From Flavobacterium macrobrachii (lineage in GTDB: Bacteria > Bacteroidota > Bacteroidia > Flavobacteriales > Flavobacteriaceae): a stretch of 34,679 nucleotides of DNA. The position numbers and the translations under genes are program-made. The stretch is from assembly GCF_014486675.1 (NCBI RefSeq), contig NZ_JACTAC010000033.1:1-34679 (forward strand), in the 5' to 3' direction. Positions 7,329 through 16,071 of this stretch are shown here, piece after piece; within the stretch, counting starts at the first letter, position 1; the number at the start of each line of letters is the position of its first letter. A model generated the notes under the pieces. It ran no database searches, had not been told where the DNA came from, and saw only the letters and a program-made list of their open reading frames with translations.

Positions 7329-7892
7329 TTACTTGTTCATTTCATCTACTAGTTTCTGTTCCTCTGGCGTAATGTCGTTTACTATTGCATAAGTTGGAAC
7401 GTCACAAATTGCCATTTCGTCTAGGATATCAACTAAGTTTCTGTAGGTTGATTTTTTAGTAGGTTTGATAATTACAATCATTCCTTTTTCTTTATCTCCT
7501 GTAGCTTGTGGGATTGAAGTAACTCTTTTCAGAATTTCTTTTCTAATTCCATTTTTACCATATGTTCCATCAGTTGGTGCTCCACCTGGTTCTGGTGCTT
7601 CAAGCAAACCATGAAACCATTTGATTTTATTGTCTTTACCCATGATGATGGTCATGGTTCTTACCTGGTCTACTTTTATATCTTTTTGTGGTTCTTTTTT
7701 GTCTTCTTTATCAGGTAAACCTAAATCCATAGATTGAGGTTTAGATAAAGATGTTGTCAACATAAAGAAAGTAATCAATAAGAATGCCAAATCCACCATG
7801 GCAGTAAGATCCACTTTTGAGTTGGATTTTTTACTTCTTACCTTTTTACTGCCTTTTTTGCCACCGCCATCGCCGGTATTTAATTCAGCCAT
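7329..7892 (-). CDS. exbD: ExbD/TolR-family proton channel subunit (second copy)
   Basis: The 187-residue product has a basic, Gly/Lys-rich N-terminus and one membrane helix, DLTAMVDLAFLLITFFMLT, carrying the conserved Asp of the proton path (MVDLAFL). A periplasmic ExbD-like domain ends in YRNLVDILDEMAICDVPTYA. It lies between the other exbD gene (18-base gap) and tonB (30-base gap). Two consecutive and divergent exbD copies suggest a mixed ExbD dimer in the motor. Confidence 0.92.
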   Translation of the reverse strand: MAELNTGDGGGKKGSKKVRSKKSNSKVDLTAMVDLAFLLITFFMLTTSLSKPQSMDLGLPDKEDKKEPQKDIKVDQVRTMTIIMGKDNKIKWFHGLLEAPEPGGAPTDGTYGKNGIRKEILKRVTSIPQATGDKEKGMIVIIKPTKKSTYRNLVDILDEMAICDVPTYAIVNDITPEEQKLVDEMNK

Positions 7893-7910
7893 TATTTTTT
7901 ATTATTAATA

Positions 7911-8540
7911 TTAATAATCTTTTCCTCTTAAACCAGTAACTAAATTAAAGCTATTGATTTTTTGGTCCTGTAATATATCCATCACTTTTTTAATTTGAGG
8001 ATATAATTCTTTAGCATCGCCTTTGATAGCAAATTGAAGTTCTTTGGTTCCACCATTTTCAATATTTGCTTTTCTTGCCGCTTGTATCCAATCTTGTAAT
8101 TGGTTATTGATTGAGTCACAAGGAACACCTGATTGTACTCCTTTTTTAACTCTTTCAGAAGATTTCATGCTCAATAATTGTTTTAAACCTTCGATTGGTA
8201 CACCAAATTCGTCCACTAATGCAAATTCAGCTTTTTCTTTTTCAGTAAATTCAATTTTATATTTTTGAGCCATATAGTCAAGAGCACCTGAACGGATTGC
8301 TCTGTCTTTCATACCATAAAATACCTGTTCTTTACCTTCGCTTTTACCAACCGTTAACATTACCAATCCTGTTTCAGGTAATTTGGTTTGAACAGTTGAT
8401 GAAGGTGTGTCAACTGGTAAAGCTTCTGGAGCTTTTGCCGTTGCTGTTAAGATAAAGAAGGTAAGTAAAAGGAAAGCTACGTCACACATCGCTGTCATGT
8501 CGATGGAAGTCGCTTTTTTAGACATTTTTACTTTAGCCAT
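7911..8540 (-). CDS. exbD: ExbD/TolR-family proton channel subunit (first copy)
   Basis: The 209-residue product has one N-terminal membrane helix, DMTAMCDVAFLLLTFFILT, with the conserved Asp in MCDVAFL. The periplasmic domain is larger than in E. coli ExbD and ends in IKKVMDILQDQKINSFNLVT. It lies 38 bases after exbB and 18 bases before the second exbD gene. Together with ExbB it is expected to form the proton-driven motor for TonB. Confidence 0.92.
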   Translation of the reverse strand: MAKVKMSKKATSIDMTAMCDVAFLLLTFFILTATAKAPEALPVDTPSSTVQTKLPETGLVMLTVGKSEGKEQVFYGMKDRAIRSGALDYMAQKYKIEFTEKEKAEFALVDEFGVPIEGLKQLLSMKSSERVKKGVQSGVPCDSINNQLQDWIQAARKANIENGGTKELQFAIKGDAKELYPQIKKVMDILQDQKINSFNLVTGLRGKDY

Positions 8541-8578
8541 TTATTTATTTTTTAAATAATTAGAATTCTAATTATTAA

Positions 8579-9400
8579 TTATGATTTTAAACTTCCTCTG
8601 AATTTTCTGTATGTGTTCACGATTGTTGAACCAGCTTCATCAATAGAATAAGTTAATGTGTCAATTTTTGAAGTAAAGAAGTTATAAGTAACAATTGCTA
8701 AAGCAGATGTTGCAATTCCTGTAGCTGTATTAATAAGTGCTTCAGAAATACCATTTGCTAATGCAGCTTGGTCTGGTGATCCAGCAGTTGCTAACGCACC
8801 AAACGCTTTAATCATACCTGTTACTGTTCCTAATAATCCTGCAAGTGTTCCAAGAGCAACAAGTGTTGACAAAATAGTCATGTTTTTCTCTAACATTGGC
8901 ATTTCTAATGAAGTAGCTTCTTCTATTTCTTTGTGGATAGTTTCAGATGCTTCTTCGCTAGTAAATCCTTCTTTTTTAACTTCTTGATATTTGATTAACG
9001 CTGATTTAATAGCGTTAGCTACAGAACCTTGTTGTTTGTCACAAGCGCTAATTGCATCATCAATATTTCCACCTTTAATACTAGTTTGTACATTTTTCAT
9101 AAATGTATCAAGATTTCCTTTTCCTCCAGCTTTAGAGATAACAAAGAAACGCTCAATAGAAAACACAATTACCATTAAGAACAATCCCATCAAAACCGGT
9201 ACAATTGGTCCACCTTTATAAACCATAGCTAGATAGTTTCCTGGTAGTGGATGTCCTGTGTTTACTCCACCTTCAAAGTTAGCTCCGTTACCCATAATGA
9301 ATTGCCAAATTATCCATCCCACAAAAATACATGCTAAGATAATGATACCTGACATCATTCCTACACCGTTTGAACTTGTTTCTTTTTTACCGTTTGCCAT
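8579..9400 (-). CDS. exbB: MotA/TolQ/ExbB proton channel protein
   Basis: The 273-residue product has hydrophobic segments at about 15-36, 55-82, 165-195 and 212-240. The MotA/TolQ/ExbB core is recognisable in LEKNMTILSTLVALGTLAGLLGTVTGMIKAFGAL and the following ISEALINTATGIATSALAIV. It starts the leftward Ton operon. A -7 box lies 70 bases upstream of the ATG, giving a fairly long AT-rich leader. Confidence 0.93.
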   Translation of the reverse strand: MANGKKETSSNGVGMMSGIIILACIFVGWIIWQFIMGNGANFEGGVNTGHPLPGNYLAMVYKGGPIVPVLMGLFLMVIVFSIERFFVISKAGGKGNLDTFMKNVQTSIKGGNIDDAISACDKQQGSVANAIKSALIKYQEVKKEGFTSEEASETIHKEIEEATSLEMPMLEKNMTILSTLVALGTLAGLLGTVTGMIKAFGALATAGSPDQAALANGISEALINTATGIATSALAIVTYNFFTSKIDTLTYSIDEAGSTIVNTYRKFRGSLKS

Positions 9401-9796
9401 TTTTTTAAAATTTAATAGTTTTTAATAATTTATAAGTCATTAGTTAATTTTAATAAACTTGAATAGGAGCAAATTTAATTTTTTACTTTAAATAAAAAAA
9501 CTTTTTTTGGGTTATGTCTTTTTTAAGTACTCAATATTTACTAATTAACTAAATCGATTTCATAAATTTTATTCAAAAAAATACAAAATGAGGTTTCAAT
9601 TTAATCATTTTAAATAATTCTTTTTAGTATAACGTAAAAAGTATTGAGAATTGTATAATTAGAAAAAAAATATTTATGAAAGTCAAAGTTAACTATAATT
9701 TTAACATTTTAAGTTGTATTAACTTTTTCTTTGGTTAATTTATGTTAATTTGCATCAGAAAATACGTGAAGTAAAGTTCAAATAATAGATAGATTT
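9401..9796. other. AT-rich divergent intergenic region, no gene seen
   Basis: The 396 bases separate exbB (leftward) from the HerA-like ATPase (rightward). Apart from the -7 box at 9470-9477 and several long A/T tracts I see no convincing open frame, hairpin or repeat. On the plus strand a near match (TTAATTTG, 9745-9752) could serve the ATPase gene, but no TTG stands at the usual spacing. Confidence 0.6.
9470..9477 (-). promoter_or_regulatory. -7 promoter element of the exbB-exbD-exbD-tonB operon
   Basis: On the minus strand this reads TAAATTTG, an exact TAnnTTTG match about 70 bases upstream of the exbB ATG. The -33 region holds no TTG, only T-rich sequence, so this is a partial promoter call. 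Confidence 0.45.
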
Positions 9797-11311
9797 ATGT
9801 CAAAACAAACTGATTTTAGCGAGCATATTAATAATGGTTATGCAACAAAAGGTGTATCAATCATTCTTGGAGGAGCAATTTTAGACGGTGAAGCTTTGCC
9901 AAATACTCATGTAAAGATTCCATTAAAAACATTAAACAGACATGGATTAATTGCTGGAGCAACTGGAACGGGAAAAACAAAAACCATTCAAGTTTTATCA
10001 GAACAATTGTCTTCTTTTGGAATTCCGGTTTTGATGATGGATATTAAAGGTGATTTTTCTGGAATTGCTGCTGTAGGCGAAGAAAAATCATTTATTGCTG
10101 AACGCCATGCCAAAATCACACTACCATTTGAACCTCAAAGTTTTCCAGTTGAATTAATGACACTTTCGGCTCAAGATGGCGTTCGAATGCGAGCAACGGT
10201 TTCAGAGTTTGGACCAGTTTTATTTTCTAGAATTCTCGATTTGAATGATACGCAAGCTGGTGTAGTTTCGGTTATTTTTAAATATTGTGATGATAAAAAA
10301 ATGCCACTTTTGGATTTGAAAGATGTTAAAAAACTAATCAATTACATCACCGAAGAAGGAAAAGAGGAAATCTCTGCCGATTATGGAAAAATTTCTACCT
10401 CAACAACAGGAATAATTCTTCGAAAAATAATCGAATTAGAACAACAAGGTGGCGATATTTTCTTTGGTGAAAAATCATTTGAAATTGACGATTTGATGCG
10501 AATTGACGAAAACGGAAAAGGATACGTTAATATATTACGCCTAACCGATATTCAAGATAAACCAAAATTATTCTCTACGTTTATGTTAAGTTTATTGGCA
10601 GAAATTTATCAACAAATGCCCGAAAAAGGCGATGCAGATCAACCTGAATTGGTTGTGTTTATTGATGAAGCACATCTTATATTCGACCAAGCAAGCAAAG
10701 CATTGTTAGATCAAATTGAAACAATTATCAAACTTATTCGATCCAAAGGTATTGGCGTTTACTTTGTAACTCAAAATCCGATGGATATTCCTAAAGGTGT
10801 TTTGGCACAATTGGGATTGAAAATCCAACATGCTTTGAGAGCTTTTACAGCAAAAGATAGACAAGCCATAAAACAAACTGCTGATAATTACCCAACATCT
10901 GATTATTATAAGACCGATGAAGTATTAACATCACTTGGAATTGGAGAAGCTTTTGTAACAGCTTTGAACGAAAAAGGAATTCCAACACCATTGGCTGCAA
11001 CAATGATGCGCGCTCCAATGAGTAGAATGGATGTTTTGACCGAAAGCGAAATTTCGGAAATCAATACAAAATCAAAATTGGTAAAAAAATATGCTGAAGA
11101 AATTGACCGCGAAAGTGCTTATGAAATTTTGAATAAAAAAATAGAAGAAGCCAACCAAGCTGCTGAGGAAGTTGAACCTGTTGAAGAAAAAAGAAAGTCG
11201 AACGAACCTTCAACCGCTGAAGTAATTGGAAAATCCGTAACCAAAGTAGTAACCAGTGCGAGTTTTATTCGAGGCGTTTTTGGGATTTTGACTAAATTGT
11301 TTAAGAAATAG
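9797..11311 (+). CDS. HerA-like / DUF853 ATPase
   Basis: The 504-residue product is an FtsK/HerA-superfamily P-loop ATPase. Walker A is GATGTGKT at 54-61, and Walker B with its DEAH is at about 286-293 (LVVFIDEAH). A conserved VYFVTQNPMDIP sensor-like strand follows, and the C-terminal region around 440-475 is acidic and probably disordered. This matches the DUF853 (YjgR-type) group, whose cellular role is not firmly established. No NurA nuclease or other defence partner lies beside it, so a housekeeping role is more likely than a defence role. A heptamer array follows the stop. Confidence 0.85.
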   Translation: MSKQTDFSEHINNGYATKGVSIILGGAILDGEALPNTHVKIPLKTLNRHGLIAGATGTGKTKTIQVLSEQLSSFGIPVLMMDIKGDFSGIAAVGEEKSFIAERHAKITLPFEPQSFPVELMTLSAQDGVRMRATVSEFGPVLFSRILDLNDTQAGVVSVIFKYCDDKKMPLLDLKDVKKLINYITEEGKEEISADYGKISTSTTGIILRKIIELEQQGGDIFFGEKSFEIDDLMRIDENGKGYVNILRLTDIQDKPKLFSTFMLSLLAEIYQQMPEKGDADQPELVVFIDEAHLIFDQASKALLDQIETIIKLIRSKGIGVYFVTQNPMDIPKGVLAQLGLKIQHALRAFTAKDRQAIKQTADNYPTSDYYKTDEVLTSLGIGEAFVTALNEKGIPTPLAATMMRAPMSRMDVLTESEISEINTKSKLVKKYAEEIDRESAYEILNKKIEEANQAAEEVEPVEEKRKSNEPSTAEVIGKSVTKVVTSASFIRGVFGILTKLFKK

Positions 11312-11313
11312 TT

Positions 11314-11385
11314 GGAAGACTGAAGATGGAAGATGGAAGATCTCTCAAAAACTTTTAAACTTATAAACTCATAAACTTTTAAACC
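11314..11385 (+). repeat. Heptamer array followed by octamer array
   Basis: Positions 11314-11341 hold four 7-bp units (GGAAGAC, TGAAGAT, GGAAGAT, GGAAGAT). Immediately after, about 11349-11385, comes an octamer array with units AAACTTTT, AAACTTAT, AAACTCAT and AAACTTTT. The two fill nearly the whole spacer between the ATPase gene and the DUF486 gene. Confidence 0.75.
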
Positions 11386-11390
11386 AGTTA

Positions 11391-11759
11391 ATGAAAGGAC
11401 TTATTACCATCGGACTTTTAATATTATCCAATGTTTTTATGACATTGGCTTGGTACGGACATTTAAAATTTAAAGAACTGAAATGGTTTGAAAATGCCGG
11501 ATTGATTACCATAGTTTTAATAAGTTGGGGTTTGGCTTTATTCGAATATTGTTTTCAAGTTCCGGCCAATAAAATTGGTTTTCAAGGAAACGGCGGACCA
11601 TTTTCATTGATGCAATTAAAAGTCATTCAAGAAGTAATTACTTTGGTGATTTTTGTGATTTTCTCTTTATTGTTTTTCAAAAATGAAACTTTTAGATGGA
11701 ATCATGCAGTTGGTTTTTGCTTTTTAATTTTGGCGGTTTACTTTATTTTTAGAAAATAG
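11391..11759 (+). CDS. DMT-family (DUF486) membrane protein
   Basis: The 122-residue product has four hydrophobic segments (about 3-23, 34-52, 70-94 and 101-119) and the pattern FEYCFQVPANKIGFQGNGGPFSLMQLKVIQEV that marks DUF486 proteins. These are small relatives of drug/metabolite transporters. The substrate is unknown. It lies 26 bases before the cupin gene. Confidence 0.85.
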   Translation: MKGLITIGLLILSNVFMTLAWYGHLKFKELKWFENAGLITIVLISWGLALFEYCFQVPANKIGFQGNGGPFSLMQLKVIQEVITLVIFVIFSLLFFKNETFRWNHAVGFCFLILAVYFIFRK

Positions 11760-11785
11760 AGTAAAGAATATAGAAAATAGAATTT

Positions 11786-12151
11786 ATGAAAAAATACCTA
11801 ATACAAAAAACTCCATTCGTAGTTCCGACAACTGATGGAAAACTAATTGAAGAACATCATGGAAAAGTGGCAACAGCAAATGAAGAAATTTCGATTGCTC
11901 ATATGATTGCACCACCAAAATGGAGCGAACCTTTTCAAACACCAGAATTTGAAGAATATACTTATATCATTTCAGGAAAAAAGCAATTTATTATAGAAGA
12001 TGAAATAGTAATTCTTGAAGCTGGACAATCCATCAAAATTGAGAAAAATACTCGAGTTCAATATTCCAATCCGTTTGATGAACCTTGTGAATACATCGCT
12101 ATTTGCAAACCAGCATTTGATTTTACAAAAGTGCATCGGGAAGAGAATTAG
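11786..12151 (+). CDS. Cupin-domain protein
   Basis: The 121-residue product contains one cupin barrel, with conserved-motif-like segments EFEEYTYIISGKKQFIIEDE and LEAGQSIKIEKNTRVQYSNP. The usual His-x-His metal ligands of the first motif are not obvious. It is too short and too different to be 3-hydroxyanthranilate dioxygenase, despite the kynurenine genes that follow on the other strand. Function unknown. Confidence 0.8.
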   Translation: MKKYLIQKTPFVVPTTDGKLIEEHHGKVATANEEISIAHMIAPPKWSEPFQTPEFEEYTYIISGKKQFIIEDEIVILEAGQSIKIEKNTRVQYSNPFDEPCEYIAICKPAFDFTKVHREEN

Positions 12152-12154
12152 TAT

Positions 12155-12182
12155 TCAGTCGCAGTTTTCAGCGGTCAGTTTT
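12155..12182. repeat. Heptamer array at the convergent cupin/kmo boundary
   Basis: Consecutive 7-bp units TCAGTCG, CAGTTTT, CAGCGGT and CAGTTTT span the gap between the two convergent genes and run into the 3' end of kmo. The last residues of kmo (KTDR) are encoded inside the array. Confidence 0.7.
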
Positions 12183-13517
12183 TAATTTTGTAAAAATAAA
12201 ATTTTCAACTTCTTCTGAATTCCATTTTTCTTGAATGTTATCCATTTGCATCACTTCTTCCATAATTTTATTTTGAAAATCTCCAATGGCTAATGCTTCG
12301 GAATAAGGCTGCAAACTAAAGGTTACACGACTGTATAATGGCATCCATTTATCGGGATGTTTATCGGAGAACCATTTTTCGATTTTTTTCTGTAAAAGGA
12401 ATTTTTCATCAGCGGTTTTCGAACTCATTTCCATAAAATTTCGATACGAAAGTTCGGCAATAGCATCTGCATTTGGTTTTCTCGAGTTTTCATAGTCGTT
12501 TAGTAAATTCGCCCAATCATCGCCATATTGTTCAATCATTTGATTTAAAACGGTAATGTCTTCAAATCCAGCGTTCATTCCATGACCATAAAATGGAACT
12601 ATTGCGTGGCAAGCATCACCAATAAGTGCTACTTTGTTACTATATGTCCATGGAAAACATTTCATCGTAACCAAATAACTCGTAGGATTTTTAAAGAAAT
12701 CTTCCACAAGATTTGGAATTACTTCTTTTGTATCTGGAAAATGTTTTGCGAAAAAAGCAACCAGTTGTTCTGTTGTTTTTAACTCTTCAAAAGAATTTTC
12801 GCCGTCATGAGGCATAAACAAAGTACAGGTAAAACTTCCATTTGGATTGGCTAATGCCATAAGCATGAAATTTCCTCTTGGCCAAATGTGCAACGCGTTT
12901 TTATTTAGTTTATGCGATCCGTCTGGATTGGCAGGAATGTTTAATTCTTTATAACCAATATTTAAAAATTCTTGCGAATAATTAAACATACTTTGGCGTT
13001 GCATTCTGTGTCTAATTCTTGAAAAAGCACCATCAGCACCAAAAGTCAAATCGTAGTCTTTTGTAAACCATTCGCCTCTTTCGGTTTCGCCAATAGAAAT
13101 GGTTGCTGTAGTCAAATCAACATCCCAAACTTTTTGTTCAAAGAAAAATTCAACTCCAGCTTGTTCAGCCAAATCAACCATTTTTTTATTTAACAAACCT
13201 CTGGAAAGAGAATAAATAACTTCGCCATCTTTGCCATAAAATTGCTCGTTTACAGTATCAATACCCGTGTGGATTGCTCTTTTTTCAACAGGAATTCCAA
13301 TGCTTAGGACTTCGTATTCTAAACCAACATCTTTGAGTGCTTTAATTCCTCGATCAGAAAGTACTAAATTAATAGAACGACCAGAGAAATTAATTTTTCT
13401 AATATCGGGACTTCTGTCGAAAACATGAACGGTATGACCTAATTTTTTAAGATATATTGCCAAAAGTGTTCCTACTAATCCAGAACCAACAACGGCTATT
13501 TTTTTTGGAGTTTGCAT
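12168..13517 (-). CDS. kmo: Kynurenine 3-monooxygenase
   Basis: This FAD-dependent aromatic hydroxylase converts L-kynurenine to 3-hydroxykynurenine. The 449-residue product shows the dinucleotide-binding motif VVGSGLVGTLLA near the start, the family signature FSGRSINLVLSDRGIKAL, a second FAD motif LIGDACHAIVPFYGHGMNAGFED, and a hydrophobic C-terminus. Kynureninase (kynU) lies upstream in the same direction, separated by an agmatinase-like gene and a broken acylase gene. A -7 box lies at 13540-13547. Its extreme C-terminus is encoded within a heptamer repeat. Confidence 0.92.
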   Translation of the reverse strand: MQTPKKIAVVGSGLVGTLLAIYLKKLGHTVHVFDRSPDIRKINFSGRSINLVLSDRGIKALKDVGLEYEVLSIGIPVEKRAIHTGIDTVNEQFYGKDGEVIYSLSRGLLNKKMVDLAEQAGVEFFFEQKVWDVDLTTATISIGETERGEWFTKDYDLTFGADGAFSRIRHRMQRQSMFNYSQEFLNIGYKELNIPANPDGSHKLNKNALHIWPRGNFMLMALANPNGSFTCTLFMPHDGENSFEELKTTEQLVAFFAKHFPDTKEVIPNLVEDFFKNPTSYLVTMKCFPWTYSNKVALIGDACHAIVPFYGHGMNAGFEDITVLNQMIEQYGDDWANLLNDYENSRKPNADAIAELSYRNFMEMSSKTADEKFLLQKKIEKWFSDKHPDKWMPLYSRVTFSLQPYSEALAIGDFQNKIMEEVMQMDNIQEKWNSEEVENFIFTKLKTDR

Positions 13518-13539
13518 TATAATGGTATAAGCGGTTTTG

Positions 13540-13547
13540 CAAATTTA
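13540..13547 (-). promoter_or_regulatory. -7 promoter element of kmo
   Basis: On the minus strand this reads TAAATTTG, an exact TAnnTTTG match 22 bases upstream of the kmo ATG. A TTG is present only 13 bases further upstream, which is shorter than the usual spacing. Confidence 0.45.
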
Positions 13548-13580
13548 TTGTTTTAATATGCAAAACATATATGATTTATG

Positions 13581-15401
13581 TCATTTTTTTGGTTTAAAAA
13601 CTAATTTAGTCGAAGTTTCTAAAATCTCTTTCTTATTCATTTTCATTTTCCTGAACTGACCTTTATTGTACATTTCGGCTTGGTCGTTGTAATGTTTGCT
13701 CATTGGATTTCCTGAATTTCCAGTTGGCAAAATGGATACTGAATTTTCAACATCAGAAAAATCAATAATTCTTCGGGTTGATGGTCCAGCTTTTACCAAA
13801 TGTTCTTGGTTGTCAGTATAAATGAATGCTAAATTGTTAATGACTTCATTACTTCCGGCGATGTCAAATTTACCCACATTGAAGAAAGGTTTTAGCAGTT
13901 TTACTTGACCAATTGGATGAACATGTTCTAGTTTATGAACTTTGTTCCATGTCCACGAATTCAAATCTTTTCCTAATTGATTTTCAAGCGAAACAATAGC
14001 TTCTTCTAATGATTTTGTCAAAATAGTTGCGCGATTTTCTTTTTTGTCTTTTGTCGAAATATCATCCCACCAAATGGAATTTTCGTTAGCTATTTGAGGT
14101 TCGATAATTTGTTTCACAATGTGTGTAGCGAGCAAAGCTTCGAAGTCTTTTTTACCTAATTCATCTTCAAAAGTGTTTTTCAAATAATGATAAATGAATT
14201 TATTATAAATCGTTGGTGCAATGTCATTTTCGTTATTGGAACCATCCCATTTGGATAAAATGGTACAAGCAGTTTCAAAATTTTTACTTTTATCTTTCAA
14301 ATTTATTTGCGGAAGAATAGTAGAAACGACAAACGAACTTCGGGAAGAAGTATTGTCAACAATCATTTTTTCGACATCGGTTTTAGTCCAATTATTTTTT
14401 GGCGAAAGTAGATTGTCAATTCGTTCGGCTCTGTCTTTTGGTAGATAATATCCTGGATACAAATAACCGTCAATTGCTTCGGTTTGATTGTTGGCAGAAT
14501 ACAAATAATTCCAACTCGGATTTAAAGCCGAAGGATTTTTAGCAAAAGGCAAAAACTCTTTTTGGTCGTCAATTCCATTAGAACCATTTAGTATAAAATT
14601 CGGATTGATGGATTTGTCCAACTTGTATAATTTCCCAGAAGCTGTCCATGATATATTGTTTTTTGCATCGCCATACATAATATTCAAACCTGGAGCATGA
14701 ACGAGTTCGATACTTTTTCTAAAATCGTCAACATTTTTGGAATGCGAAAGATGATACACCGCATCGAGAATTTGGTTTTTTTCTTGCGTATAAATCCAAG
14801 ACATCGCGATTGGTTTTTCGGAAGAAATAGTATTCATTACATCATTCATAATTGGTCCGTGAATACTTTCTTTAATATTCAAGACAATATCCGAACTGTC
14901 TTTAACTTTAATCGTTTTTTTACGAACCGTATAATTTTTGAATTCGTTTTTATACTTATACAGATTTGGATTTTCGGGATTATTTTCTTCCTGAAACAAG
15001 TCAATATCATCGTTTTCAAACATGGTTAAACCATAAGCATAATCGCGATTATGACCTAAAAGCGGAAATGGCGTTCCGGCAAGATAATAACCATAGATTT
15101 CGTAGTTTGGTGTGGCAATATGAGCTTCAAACCAAGTACAAGGTTGGGCAAAAGCAATATGCGGATCATTGGCAAAAATTACTTTACCATTTTTGGTTTT
15201 TTGTGAGCCAATAATCCAACTATTACTTCCAATGAATGGCTGAACAGGCGAGTTGTCAAGTAATGCATTTACTGTTCGTGAAATTTCGGCATAATCGCTG
15301 GGTTTTCCATCATAACTTTTTAGTTGGACTGTTCCAAAAGAACCATCAAGTCCAAAATCTTTTAAGTATTCTGAACCTAAATTATTGCGAATATCGGTCA
15401 T
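13581..15401 (-). CDS. Penicillin acylase C-terminal fragment (beta chain)
   Basis: The 606-residue open frame starts at an ATG that overlaps the stop of the N-terminal fragment (TAATG), so reinitiation could still yield it. The autocatalytic nucleophile is probably S59 (GS-NSWII), followed by KTKNGKVIFANDPHIAF, the usual beta-chain start. The fragment lacks a signal peptide, so it would not reach the periplasm alone. Confidence 0.7.
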   Translation of the reverse strand: MTDIRNNLGSEYLKDFGLDGSFGTVQLKSYDGKPSDYAEISRTVNALLDNSPVQPFIGSNSWIIGSQKTKNGKVIFANDPHIAFAQPCTWFEAHIATPNYEIYGYYLAGTPFPLLGHNRDYAYGLTMFENDDIDLFQEENNPENPNLYKYKNEFKNYTVRKKTIKVKDSSDIVLNIKESIHGPIMNDVMNTISSEKPIAMSWIYTQEKNQILDAVYHLSHSKNVDDFRKSIELVHAPGLNIMYGDAKNNISWTASGKLYKLDKSINPNFILNGSNGIDDQKEFLPFAKNPSALNPSWNYLYSANNQTEAIDGYLYPGYYLPKDRAERIDNLLSPKNNWTKTDVEKMIVDNTSSRSSFVVSTILPQINLKDKSKNFETACTILSKWDGSNNENDIAPTIYNKFIYHYLKNTFEDELGKKDFEALLATHIVKQIIEPQIANENSIWWDDISTKDKKENRATILTKSLEEAIVSLENQLGKDLNSWTWNKVHKLEHVHPIGQVKLLKPFFNVGKFDIAGSNEVINNLAFIYTDNQEHLVKAGPSTRRIIDFSDVENSVSILPTGNSGNPMSKHYNDQAEMYNKGQFRKMKMNKKEILETSTKLVFKPKK

Positions 15402-15967
15402 TAACGGATCGGTTTTTGTGCCATAGCAAAGCTAAAAGACATAAAACCGAAAATATTGTAAACATCTTTTAAGGTAAATGGTTTTTTCTCTAATCCTAAT
15501 AAAGTGAATTCAACAGGTGTTTTCCCGTTTTCTAAATACTGATTAATACCGTCGAGATAAGCCAATGTCAGTTTGTAGGTTTCGGAGTTTTTATCAATTT
15601 GTGTGATAGTTTTTTCGGAGTTTTCATCGATGCCAAGTCCAGCAAAAAACATATCGGTTTTGGAAACTTTATTGCCAAAAAGTTCGGCTAATCTTCCCGG
15701 AGCAATTCGACGGAGCAATTCCATTTGCCATAATCTGTCTTGCGCGTGAACATAACCTAAAACAGTCATCGCATCTTTTTCGGAATTGGCATAAATATGC
15801 GGAATACCATAATCGTCAAAATAGACTTCGGTTGTAGTGGAAATATTTTTTATGGCAACTTCACCTTCGTATTGTGGCTTGGTTGAAAGAAGATAAAAGT
15901 AAATGCCTAAAGCAATAATTAATAGTAATGAAAATAAAACAATAAGTGCTTTTTTTAATTTTTTCAT
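15401..15967 (-). CDS. Penicillin acylase N-terminal fragment (alpha chain)
   Basis: The 188-residue frame has an N-terminal anchor (ALIVLFSLLLIIALGIYFYLL) and the alpha-chain signature DDYGIPHIYANSEKDAMTVLGYVHAQDRLWQMEL. It ends with the out-of-frame tail PIR after FAMAQK because of the missing base at 15413-15417. Without the beta chain it should be inactive. Confidence 0.7.
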   Translation of the reverse strand: MKKLKKALIVLFSLLLIIALGIYFYLLSTKPQYEGEVAIKNISTTTEVYFDDYGIPHIYANSEKDAMTVLGYVHAQDRLWQMELLRRIAPGRLAELFGNKVSKTDMFFAGLGIDENSEKTITQIDKNSETYKLTLAYLDGINQYLENGKTPVEFTLLGLEKKPFTLKDVYNIFGFMSFSFAMAQKPIR

Positions 15968-16000
15968 GGGAAATAGGTATGAAAATCAAATGTAGAAAAT

Positions 16001-16065
16001 AAACCATTAAGAAATTAAGAAAAGTTAAGAGTAAAACTTAATGAAACTTAATTTCTTAATGGTTT
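16001..16065. repeat. Long perfect inverted repeat in the spacer
   Basis: AAACCATTAAGAAATTAAG (16001-16019) and its exact complement (16047-16065) form a 19-bp stem; the loop contains a further short TTAAG/CTTAA pairing. The arms are built from ATTAAGAA-like short units. It lies between the agmatinase-like gene and the acylase gene, where it could act as a transcript-end or mRNA-stability hairpin. Confidence 0.8.
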
Positions 16066-16071
16066 TAAAAA

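Larger units (their letters stand above)
13581..15967 (-). pseudogene. Penicillin acylase family protein, broken by a one-base deletion
   Basis: Two adjacent leftward frames together encode an Ntn-hydrolase of about 795 residues, the usual length of the penicillin acylase family. The N-terminal frame (15401-15967) has the membrane anchor and alpha-chain region. The C-terminal frame (13581-15401) has the beta chain with the nucleophile Ser in IGSNSWII. At 15413-15417 the minus strand has five A (CACAAAAACCG); a sixth A would give QKTDPLMTDIRNN in one continuous frame. The gene is therefore either recently inactivated or affected by a homopolymer sequencing error. It lies between the agmatinase-like gene and kmo. 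Confidence 0.85.

Noticed and set aside
9797..11311. HerA-NurA or similar antiphage operon
   Set aside because: The ATPase is of the DUF853 type and its neighbours are a DUF486 membrane protein and a cupin; no nuclease partner is seen.
11786..12151. 3-hydroxyanthranilate 3,4-dioxygenase completing the kynurenine pathway
   Set aside because: The cupin is too short and lacks the expected His-x-His metal motif; it is also on the opposite strand.
15399..15420. Programmed -1 frameshift in the acylase gene
   Set aside because: The five-A run (CAAAAAC) does not make a good tandem-slip heptamer and is short for transcriptional slippage; a one-base deletion or read error is simpler.
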